A stretch of DNA of 58,136 nucleotides, taken from Dethiosulfatarculus sandiegensis. Lineage in GTDB: Bacteria > Desulfobacterota > Desulfarculia > Desulfarculales > Desulfarculaceae. The DNA lies in assembly GCF_000931935.2 (NCBI RefSeq), contig NZ_AZAC01000044.1, positions 1-58,136 of the forward strand. The letters run 5' to 3'. Positions 1-7,539 of this stretch are shown piece by piece (position 1 is the stretch's first letter; every line of letters starts with the position of its first letter). The position numbers and the translations under genes are program-made. The notes beneath the pieces were generated by a model, which was given only the letters and a program-made list of their open reading frames with translations, did no database searches and had not been told where the DNA came from.

Positions 1-60
1 ACAAATTCGGGGGAGGTTCAATGTACTGATTCTGAGTCATAGTCCTTCTTCCCAATTAAG

Positions 61-959
61 ATGTTTCTTTTGGCTTGAACCATCTTAACCGGAAGGCCAT
101 GACTCTTTCTCTCAAAGTCTCAAAAGGTCAACGCTTTTCTTGACTAGGAAACTTAGCCGCTACAAGCAAGGGGGCCCTGGCAGCTTTGCATACCCGTAGC
201 TCAAAGCCTCTACACAGCACCAAGTGGTTGCCTGTTGAGCAGGTTACCACCATCGCGGCTATGAGGCGGATGAGGATGACCGGGCCAGCCATGCCTATTC
301 TCTTTCCCTGCTTCTTTCCACAGTTGACTTGGAACTGAGGTTTTGGGCTTGAACAAGCTGTCTCGTCTGGATGAGCCGATTCCTGTTGTGCGAGCACAAG
401 GTTCCAGGCGACATGGGCTATCTTGATATCAAGAAGTTGTGAAAAATCGACTGTGTAGGGCATTGCGCCATCGGTGGCCGCTCCGGCAAAAGATGTAACC
501 CAGGCTGGAAATTCCTGCATATCTGCGTCGATGATAACAGTCGCACAGCCTACACCGAGGTGCTGCCGATCGAAAAAACAACCAGTGCCACCTGCTTCCT
601 AATCCGTGCCGCAGCCTGGCTCCAAAGGCATGGTGTGGCCATCAGTAGAGTAATGAAGGGTATTAGCAGGTGCTATCGTTTTTACTTGTTCATACCAGCT
701 GTGGACCACATCAAGGCCAAGCACGTGACCACGCGGCCATATACGCCCTGCACCAACGGCAAGGTAAAGCGATTCATCCAAACAAGCGTCAAGGAATGAG
801 CTTACATCCAGACTTATGGAAACTCGGAGAAAAGAATAGAGCGGCTCAAACCATGAACTTACTTTTGCAGCCAACAGCGGCTAGACACCGCTTCAAATCG
901 CAAACCACCGCTTTTAAGATTGTTTAACTGTGAACAACGTCTTTGTCAACAACATCTAG
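61..959 (+). pseudogene. IS481-type transposase remnant, many frameshifts and stops
   Basis: Pieces in different plus frames add up to an IS481-family DDE transposase. An N-terminal piece from about 171 reads RSSKPLHST, like the family's DRSSRP linker. A piece near 410-430 reads GDMGYLDIKKL. From 503 to about 650 the frame gives GWKFLHICVDDNSRTAYTEV, the first catalytic Asp region of the core. From 715 to 799 it gives KHVTTRPYTPCTNGKVKRFI, the region before the catalytic Glu. The end near 930-959 (VNNVFVNNI then stop) matches family C-termini. Stops and frame changes between the pieces rule out an intact protein. Terminal inverted repeats were not identified. Boundaries are approximate. Confidence 0.72.
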
Positions 960-1448
960 TGAATATTTTTATCTAATAAATTGTCCAATGAAATTTTAAG
1001 ATATTAGATCACAACATAACTCAATAGATAAGGATTTTAAGGCAAAAATCTTGAACATACTTATTATGGATAAGATCAATAAAGCCGCCTAGCCCTGCTG
1101 TTTGGGCCTGAAAGATGCTATGGAAGTGTAATGCTAAAAAGGTGAGTATTTCTGATAATTTCGATGGGCGCTAAGGTCTTTGGCGGTAGTGTATTCAGCA
1201 GCCTTGTTGTAAAAACAAAGGCTGATGATATGGCGATTACAGGATCCCTTTCATTTTAATCTATAAGTACACCTTTTGTTTGACAATTAAAACAAAAAAA
1301 GATATTATATTTGAAACCAATTGTAAAATTATTTTTTTGGTGTGGTTTTCCCGTAGCAAGTAAATAAAACTATCTGCCTTAAGATTGATCAAGATAAAAG
1401 TAATAAAATAGGCATATTATGTTTTTTTTTAAACAGAGGTAATTGAAA
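960..1448. other. AT-rich intergenic region upstream of the islet genes
   Basis: No coding sequence is supported here. It holds a strong promoter (1280-1308) for the genes that follow and an imperfect inverted repeat at 1199-1224 (CAGCCTTGTT against AACAAAGGCTG) without a U-tract. The left part may still contain unrecognised flank of the decayed IS481 element. Confidence 0.5.
1280..1308 (+). promoter_or_regulatory. sigma70-type promoter
   Basis: TTGACA at 1280-1285 and TATTAT at 1303-1308 are separated by exactly 17 nt of AT-rich spacer. This is a near-perfect housekeeping promoter, about 140 nt upstream of the first islet gene. No other start on this strand lies between, so it most likely drives the three-gene cassette at 1449-4680. 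Confidence 0.65.
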
Positions 1449-1679
1449 ATGAGCGCGAAAGTAATGAAAATTGTTGGCATAACTTTGTCCATTTTTTGCT
1501 TAATAGTAAGCCCTGCTTATGCCTACTTAGACATGGGAACAGGTAGCTATTTGTTGCAAGTTTTAGTTGCTTCGGCTCTTGCTTTAGGCATTAGTGTTAA
1601 GGTTTTTTGGCAGAAAATTTTGACATTTTTCAAAAAACCTCAAAAAAAAGATACGGAGATTAGTAGGGAAGGCAAATAG
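1449..1679 (+). CDS. small LDxGTGS-type membrane protein
   Basis: A 76-residue protein. The ATG at 1449 is preferred over an in-frame TTG at 1443 because AGAGGT at 1434-1439 sits at proper ribosome-binding distance from the ATG only. An N-terminal hydrophobic segment ends in SPAYA, a plausible signal peptidase site. The mature start YLDMGTGSYLLQ recalls the YLDPGTGS motif of small membrane proteins often found beside sulfatase-like and methyltransferase genes. A second hydrophobic stretch and a Lys-rich tail (FFKKPQKKD) follow. It ends 2 nt before the methyltransferase gene, so the two are cotranscribed. Function is unknown; a membrane or envelope partner of the next two enzymes is inferred from context. 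Confidence 0.7.
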   Translation: MSAKVMKIVGITLSIFCLIVSPAYAYLDMGTGSYLLQVLVASALALGISVKVFWQKILTFFKKPQKKDTEISREGK

Positions 1680-1681
1680 AT

Positions 1682-3067
1682 ATGACAAATGAGCGGGTTT
1701 TTTCTTCTTTTCGAGATCCTTCCGGTTTTGTCTTTTTAAAAAAGGGTATTATTTATCGTCAGATTAATAAAAGCTATGCTGAGTGCTTTGAGATGGCTTC
1801 AACTTCAGGGCTCTTTGAAAGTTTGATGCAAAAAGGTAAATTGCTACCGTTTGACGAATGTGATTTAGATTTAAAACCGGATTGCCAACCATACAAGATC
1901 ATTAAACCTGCTTTGATAGATTTCATATCATATCCATATGAATGGTCGTTTAGTCAACTAAAAGATGCTGCTCTGTTAAGCCTTGATATTCATATTGATG
2001 CACTGGATAAGGGCATGATTCTAAAGGATGCCAGTGCATATAATATCCAATTCTTAAAAGGTAAACCAATATTTATTGACCATTTGTCTTTTGATATCGC
2101 AGAGAATTATACCGCCTGGCCGGCATACGGTCAGTTCTGTAGACATTTTTTGGCTCCACTCGCTTTAATGTCTTACACAGACGTAAGACTTAACAGTTTG
2201 CTTAAGGTGTATATAGACGGTATTCCCCTAGACTTAGCCTCAAAACTTTTACCTGTAAAAGCTAAATTACATTTTGGCTTGGATCTGCACCTCTTTTTAC
2301 ATGCTAAAACGCAACTTAAATATTCGAATAAAGGTGAAAAGCTTGAAAAGACTAAAGCTCTTGATATAAAAGGAATGAAGGCGATTGCAACTTCTTTACA
2401 TAATTCGATAAGTAAACTTAAACTAGGATCATTCAAGACCGAATGGGGTGATTACTACTCGGATACTAATTACAGTGAAGAAGCCATGTCATCTAAAAAG
2501 ATGGCTATTAGCTTGATGTTGCGCTCTGTGTCGCCAAGTATTGTTTGGGACTTAGGTGGAAATACAGGGGTCTTTAGCAAGTTGGCCGTAGATGCCGGTG
2601 CTAAGGTTGTTTGTTTTGATATAGACCCCTTAGCAGTAGAACAGAATTATCTGAACTGCCGTGAGTTTGGCCCAGCTGAGATGCTTCCTTTGGTTATGGA
2701 TTTTACTAACCCAAGTCCTGGGCTAGGATATGCGGCCAAAGAAAGGGAATCTTTAACAGATCGAGGTCCTGCCGATTTGCTCATGGCCCTTGCTCTTATT
2801 CACCATCTTGCAATTTCGAATAATTTACCTTTTGCCTATATTGCTAAATATTTTTCGAGATTAGGGGATTGGCTTTTAATTGAATTTGTCCCCAAAAGTG
2901 ATTCCCAAGTCCAAAGACTACTTATTAGTCGTGAAGATATATTCAGCCATTATACCCAGCAAAATTTTGAAAATACCTTTTCTGAGTACTTCGAAATTGT
3001 CAAATATGGTGAAGTTAAGAATTCAGAACGTACGATATACTTAATGAAGACGAAGCAATTGGGGTGA
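1682..3067 (+). CDS. NoeA-like class I SAM-dependent methyltransferase with kinase-like N-terminal half
   Basis: A 461-residue protein. The C-terminal half is a Rossmann methyltransferase: VWDLGGNTGVF with motif I DLGGNTG at 290-296, then the acidic VCFDID at the end of strand 2, and ALALIHHLAISNNLPF as motif IV with following helix. The layout resembles NoeA-like nodulation methyltransferases, which modify glycan or lipid-linked substrates. The N-terminal half contains LKDASAYNIQF (D116, N121) followed by IFIDH (D133), which resembles the catalytic loop and metal-binding Asp of kinase-like folds; this is inference. It overlaps the downstream sulfatase gene by about 3 nt, indicating translational coupling. 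Base composition is markedly AT-rich compared with the rest of the window. The substrate cannot be told from sequence. Confidence 0.75.
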   Translation: MTNERVFSSFRDPSGFVFLKKGIIYRQINKSYAECFEMASTSGLFESLMQKGKLLPFDECDLDLKPDCQPYKIIKPALIDFISYPYEWSFSQLKDAALLSLDIHIDALDKGMILKDASAYNIQFLKGKPIFIDHLSFDIAENYTAWPAYGQFCRHFLAPLALMSYTDVRLNSLLKVYIDGIPLDLASKLLPVKAKLHFGLDLHLFLHAKTQLKYSNKGEKLEKTKALDIKGMKAIATSLHNSISKLKLGSFKTEWGDYYSDTNYSEEAMSSKKMAISLMLRSVSPSIVWDLGGNTGVFSKLAVDAGAKVVCFDIDPLAVEQNYLNCREFGPAEMLPLVMDFTNPSPGLGYAAKERESLTDRGPADLLMALALIHHLAISNNLPFAYIAKYFSRLGDWLLIEFVPKSDSQVQRLLISREDIFSHYTQQNFENTFSEYFEIVKYGEVKNSERTIYLMKTKQLG

Positions 3068-4680
3068 TGGTCATGTTTCGAAAACTTGATATTAGAGTAA
3101 TCATACTTGTATTTATTTCAGGCTTGTACCCGGCGGTATTACTAGCAAGTAATAATTGGTCGCTTTATCCTTTACAAGAAATTTTACTATTACTTATTGG
3201 TACCCCATCGGTTGTATTTTTAATTGGCTTGGTTTTATTTTTCTGCGCAAAAATTATTATATTTTTACTGAATGTGTTTCTGCTAAAATCAAAAAAAATT
3301 GTTCTTTCGTCACGTTTGTTGCAGGTAATTTCTATTTTTTATTCATTTGCTGTAATGATGTATTTGTTGGAGCCCCTTAATCGATCTTTACTTGGGGGAA
3401 GCTCAACACTACTATTACCTATATTTTTATTGATATTAGTTGTTTCATTTTTAATCTACCGGAAGAAAGGTATAAGTCCCTTTCTGTTATTTTTTGCTAT
3501 TTTGACTGTTTCCGCTAGTATACAATGGGGATGGGCATACTATGATTTAAATACACGAACATCTGCTGGCAGCTGGTATACAGCAGGGAAAGATCATAAC
3601 GATAAAATACAGTTAACAAAAAAACCCAATATATATTTATTGGTATTGGAAGCCTATACGAATAATCACGCTTTGCAAAAAATTTATAATTTCGATAATA
3701 GTAAATTCCAAGAAAAACTAACCCAATATGGCTTTGCTATTCACGAGGATGTTTTTTCAAATTATAGAAACACCCTTACTAGCTTAGTATCCTTATTTTC
3801 AATGCAACATCATTATTATTCGATCTCAACCGGAAAAGAAGATGCATTGGGAGCTAGAGAGATAATAGGTGGTCGTGGTTATAATTCTATAGTGGATGTG
3901 TTAAAGCGAAATGGATATTCTATACAATATATATCCAATTCTGACTACTGTTACTTAATCGGGCCTCCTATTGATTATGCCTACCCTGAAAGAACAATCT
4001 TTAAAGTTTTTGAAGTTTTTCAAAACGAGACACTTAATAGGTTTTTATCCTCTCACTTTAAGACATATAGGAGGTCGAAGAAAAAGCGTAAGGATAGGGT
4101 TTACTCCCCTTACCAGGACGCACTCGCTGTGCTGAAAGAAAGGATATCTACAGCTTCCGGTAGTCATGAGCCATATTTCACCTTTTTTAAAAATCCATAT
4201 CCTGGACATTTTGGCGCTAACTGGGATCAGATTTCTTCTGGCGATTTGAAAGACTATACTGAAAAATTAAAAAAATCCAGCGAGGTTATCATTGATCTTT
4301 CAGAATATATCATAAATAAAGATCCAAATGCGCTTGTTATATGGATCGGTGATCACGGTGTATGGCGCTATAGATCCGTATGGCATGGTGATGGTGATTT
4401 CCATCAGAATCTCAAAGAACGAGATGTGGACGAAGAATTAGTCAGTTATGATCTTTTCGGCACTTTTTTTGCTGTTAAGACACCAAAAAATATTAAATTG
4501 CCTGATGGTCCTATTAGTCACGTTAATCTGTTTCGTTATATCTTCACTGCATTATCAGATAATAAATACCCTTTGAGTGATAGACAGTTAGATGAATCTA
4601 TCTTTGATAGAACCTCTAACCTGGTGGCAGTAAAAAATGGCCAACCCTTGAGTCAATGGGAAGATTTAAAAAGAAAATAA
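3064..4680 (+). CDS. membrane-anchored sulfatase / LTA-synthase-like hydrolase
   Basis: About 538 residues. The first roughly 160 residues are mostly hydrophobic, with four or five likely membrane segments, followed by a soluble alkaline-phosphatase-superfamily domain. PNIYLLVLEAYTNN places the expected metal-binding Glu and a nucleophile candidate Thr199. IWIGDHGVWRY holds the Asp430-His431 metal pair. This build is typical of enzymes that transfer or remove phosphoglycerol or phosphoethanolamine groups on envelope glycans or lipids outside the membrane. The start could be GTG 3064, ATG 3067 or ATG 3073; GGGGTG at 3060-3065 best fits 3073. It is the last gene of the AT-rich cassette and is followed directly by IS256 debris. 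The exact substrate is unknown. Confidence 0.75.
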   Translation: MMVMFRKLDIRVIILVFISGLYPAVLLASNNWSLYPLQEILLLLIGTPSVVFLIGLVLFFCAKIIIFLLNVFLLKSKKIVLSSRLLQVISIFYSFAVMMYLLEPLNRSLLGGSSTLLLPIFLLILVVSFLIYRKKGISPFLLFFAILTVSASIQWGWAYYDLNTRTSAGSWYTAGKDHNDKIQLTKKPNIYLLVLEAYTNNHALQKIYNFDNSKFQEKLTQYGFAIHEDVFSNYRNTLTSLVSLFSMQHHYYSISTGKEDALGAREIIGGRGYNSIVDVLKRNGYSIQYISNSDYCYLIGPPIDYAYPERTIFKVFEVFQNETLNRFLSSHFKTYRRSKKKRKDRVYSPYQDALAVLKERISTASGSHEPYFTFFKNPYPGHFGANWDQISSGDLKDYTEKLKKSSEVIIDLSEYIINKDPNALVIWIGDHGVWRYRSVWHGDGDFHQNLKERDVDEELVSYDLFGTFFAVKTPKNIKLPDGPISHVNLFRYIFTALSDNKYPLSDRQLDESIFDRTSNLVAVKNGQPLSQWEDLKRK

Positions 4681-4736
4681 CGTGAGTTTTCTTCGCTTTT
4701 ATTCGTAGACGGTGGCCACTGTATAGACAAATAGAA

Positions 4737-5075
4737 ATGGGGAATGTTTTACCGGCCCCAAAAAAGATCACCAAGCTGGTAAGCAAGTGTACGAGCAAAA
4801 CTCTTGAGCGTTTCATACATATCGATGAGAGTAAAATCCCAGTCTATTTCGATGAAATGGTCAGGGGCTCTGTTGAGCAGCCTTTATACGACTTACTAGA
4901 TACCGCGCCCCTATATACTCTATAATACGTGTTGGAATAGTCTCGTTCTCCCGGCAGGGTTGACAGGCGTGCCGGTAATTACGAGCTGAGGCTTTTTACC
5001 AACCCAGAAAAAGCGGAACTGGAAAGTTTTCAAAACTTGGAAAGGATCTTCAATAACGCGATCATAACAAGTTAA
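4737..5075 (+). pseudogene. IS256-type transposase, N-terminal fragment with frameshift
   Basis: The first plus-frame piece (4737-4925) reads HIDESKIPVYFDEMVRGSVE and then QPLYDLLDTA, matching the N-terminus of IS256/mutator transposases (usual form: ..DE.VRGTVE.TLN.LLDAEAD..). After a frame change, 4955-5075 reads RSPGRVDRRAGNYELRLFT and continues to a stop, matching the conserved R...D.RAG.YER.L.TKAGE segment. Only about 110 of roughly 400 residues remain and the catalytic DDE core is gone. It marks the right edge of the AT-rich islet. Terminal repeats were not recognised. Confidence 0.68.
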
Positions 5076-5381
5076 TTACGACGATCATTTTTTTCAGAGC
5101 AGCCTTTGTGAAGTTTTTTAGCCGCAGTAAGAGTAAGATCCACTAAATCTTTGACTGAAAATCTTTTAGGCTGCATGATATGAATATGCACTATTAGTAA
5201 ATTGAAAATACAGATATAAACACAGATTAAAAGATGATGCGATCGGCCTATTAAATTGGACTCTCCCCAATTCCATTTTGATCGCATTTTTTCATACTGA
5301 GTTGTTGAGTAAAGGTCCGCACTATTTTTTAAATCTCGCCAATCGATGCGGGCACCATCTAAATATTTTTTTACCTTAAAA
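5076..5381. other. intergenic region, no gene supported
   Basis: AT-rich DNA between the IS256 remnant and the 3' end of the radical SAM gene. A short minus ORF is present but has no recognisable motif or good ribosome-binding site. It may be the flank of the insertion element. Confidence 0.4.
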
Positions 5382-6662
5382 CTAGGCGGCTTTACTTATC
5401 TTTTTGATCGACCTGGGCCCTTTGCGCCCATTGAAAAAGCCACAAGCCTTGTAATACCGCAGATCTTCCAGCCAAAGACTGCTTGCATAGCGTTCTTCTT
5501 TTATGGTGCGCATCAATTTTAGGGGATTGTGCCATAGATCCAAAACCGGACCCAGGAGGTGGGACGGGTCTCGAAAACATTCCCAATCGCACAGGCGGCA
5601 GGCCTTTATGTCGTCAAAGGTCTCGGTTTTAAGATCCCACAAAGGGCCCAGTGATTCAGTTCCCCGATAACCGCAGGGATATGCATGACCGTCTTTGGCA
5701 TCAATGAAAAAATAGTCGAGCCCGCCACGGCAGGGGTATGATACATCGGCCCTGTCCGCATAGTGCCTGAAAAGGGCATAAAGTGAGCTTCTGGGCGAGA
5801 AAAGACGTATCTGCTCACGATAAGCCGGGATTACCTCCAAAAGGGCCTTAAACAAGACAGCTTTTTCTTTGCGGGAAAAACGCACAATATCCTCTTGGGC
5901 CGTAGCGGCGTAAACCGCTTCAAGCCCCTGATTGTGTTCGTCTTCTGTAATGCTCATGGGGTAACACAGGTTTACCATGGTGAATCCCAGGCTTATAACC
6001 AGATCAAAAAAACGGCTGAAAGCCTGGTGATAGGCATGATAAAAAGCTTCTAAGTATTCGGACTGGTTTGAAAAGGCGCTGGGAACCAAGTTTCTGGTTG
6101 CCTCGCCGCCGGTGTTGCGGTTTATACCCATGTTGGCAGCCGGGTAGATTCCCCGGTTGTGAAAGTGATGCAGGTTTTTGGCGATGCCTTCCACCAAGCC
6201 GGGAAAACCGCGCATCTTTTCATGGGTTCCAGGATCTGATGAGTCCAGGCTCACCCACAGATTGCGTAAAGGGGTGGCGGCCAGGGCATCCGCCACCCTC
6301 TCTACTCGAGCAGTTAGTCTTCCCTGGTTTTTACCGGCAAAGAAAAAGCCGTTGGTGCCGGTTCGGATATATTCCAGGCCCATCTTGCCCGCATACCTTA
6401 TGTGATCCGTCAACTCGTCTAAAAATAAAAGCGGTTCACCGCCGGTGAAGGAAACTACATAAGCTCCCCTTTCGGCCGCTGCCCGCAGGGTGTGACGCAC
6501 CTGTGTTCGGGAAAGCGTGTGACGTTGAAATCGGCTGGTTTTTCTCATCCCGCATTGTGGGCAAAGGGCGTTGCAGTGGTCTGTGTATTGGATGACCACC
6601 TGGCCGGGAGTCTTGTTGTATCTCAGGTCGCGCATTTGCTTGATAACGGTTTTAACTGTCAT
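5382..6662 (-). CDS. radical SAM protein with C-terminal cysteine region
   Basis: 426 residues. The CX3CX2C motif CNALCPQC (C30, C34, C37) binds the SAM-cleaving 4Fe-4S cluster, and FTGGEPLL is the GGE motif contacting SAM. Later segments RTGTNGFFF and LWVSLDSSD fit the partial TIM barrel. The C-terminus has further cysteines (YPCRGG, YPCGY, CRLCDWEC), resembling a SPASM-like auxiliary cluster. The ATG at 6662 has AGAGG nine bases upstream. It is the last of a minus-strand group with a VTT membrane protein and a PHP-glycosyltransferase, after a 241-nt gap, so it may belong to the same operon. That neighbourhood suggests lipid or glycan modification, but the substrate is unknown. Confidence 0.75.
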   Translation of the reverse strand: MTVKTVIKQMRDLRYNKTPGQVVIQYTDHCNALCPQCGMRKTSRFQRHTLSRTQVRHTLRAAAERGAYVVSFTGGEPLLFLDELTDHIRYAGKMGLEYIRTGTNGFFFAGKNQGRLTARVERVADALAATPLRNLWVSLDSSDPGTHEKMRGFPGLVEGIAKNLHHFHNRGIYPAANMGINRNTGGEATRNLVPSAFSNQSEYLEAFYHAYHQAFSRFFDLVISLGFTMVNLCYPMSITEDEHNQGLEAVYAATAQEDIVRFSRKEKAVLFKALLEVIPAYREQIRLFSPRSSLYALFRHYADRADVSYPCRGGLDYFFIDAKDGHAYPCGYRGTESLGPLWDLKTETFDDIKACRLCDWECFRDPSHLLGPVLDLWHNPLKLMRTIKEERYASSLWLEDLRYYKACGFFNGRKGPRSIKKISKAA

Positions 6663-6903
6663 TTCCTATGCCTCTAGGCTATGGCTGTTATGCATTTTAA
6701 GACTGTTCAAATGGCTTTGGGGGGGGCCTTATTTTTCAGGTTGTCTGCCGTATTGATTTTTAAGGGCCCGAAATGGCGGATTCCGCCCCCAATCTGGCTA
6801 TACAGTTTAAAGCGAAATTATGTAGGCCTGATTGCGGCTGGTTTAAGATTAGGTCACAACCGGTTTTGTAAAGCGCGGAGTTTCACGTATGAAGCCTTAA
6901 AAG

Positions 6904-7539
6904 TCATAGCCAAAATACCACTAGAAAACCGGCGATCAGCAGGCTCAACACTACCCAGCCCAACAAGGCTCCATGTTTTCCCAGGAGATAACGTACAGAA
7001 GGCCCAAAAAAATAAAATAAAAGGGCAAAGGCCAGAAAACGCAGGCTTCGGGAAACCAGGGAGGCTGCCATGAACACGGGAAAGGCAAGCCGGGCAAAAC
7101 CGCTTGCTATGCTCACCACTTTGTAGGGGATGGGGGTGATGCCGCCGACCATGACCACATACCAGCCGGCCTCCCTGAATTTTTCTTGCAGGCTGTTGAA
7201 TTCGTTCTGATAGCCATAGAACTCAAGCAGCCAGCGCCCCAGGCCTTCATAAAGGTGATAGCCGATTGCATAGCCCAGTATTCCTCCCAGGACAGAGCCC
7301 AGGGTGGCGACCAGGGCCACCAGCCAGACCCTTTTTCTATCTGCCATGAAAAGAGGTATTGTCACCACTTCGATGGGGATCGGCAGAATTGAGCTTTCAA
7401 ATAGAGACACCAGGGCCAACACCCAGAGTGCGCGGGTTGTCCGTGCCCTTTTTAAGGTCCATTGGTAGAGCCCCTCAAAGTTGGGCAAGCTCAACCGACC
7501 GGGACCGCGGCGCCTTTTTCCAGGCCGTACAGTTTCCAT
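6904..7539 (-). CDS. YqaA/DedA-like VTT-domain membrane protein
   Basis: Up to 211 residues with several transmembrane segments. SLFESSILPIPIEVV matches the YqaA-type SNARE-associated (VTT) signature (family form: ESSFFPIPPDV). A later GGITPIPYKVVSI segment has the second re-entrant-type Gly-Pro motif. This family includes candidate lipid or undecaprenyl-phosphate scramblases and transporters. The listed ATG start overlaps the upstream glycosyltransferase gene by 49 nt. A TTG whose last two bases lie in that gene's TGA (start at 7494) would give about 196 residues beginning near LSLPNFEGLYQW, closer to usual family starts, and is a credible alternative. It probably works with the neighbouring glycosyltransferase on a membrane lipid. 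Confidence 0.72.
   Translation of the reverse strand: METVRPGKRRRGPGRLSLPNFEGLYQWTLKRARTTRALWVLALVSLFESSILPIPIEVVTIPLFMADRKRVWLVALVATLGSVLGGILGYAIGYHLYEGLGRWLLEFYGYQNEFNSLQEKFREAGWYVVMVGGITPIPYKVVSIASGFARLAFPVFMAASLVSRSLRFLAFALLFYFFGPSVRYLLGKHGALLGWVVLSLLIAGFLVVFWL

Noticed and set aside
5072..5287. Minus ORF of 71 codons beside the IS256 remnant
   Set aside because: No recognisable similarity or binding site; likely non-coding or unrecognised element debris.
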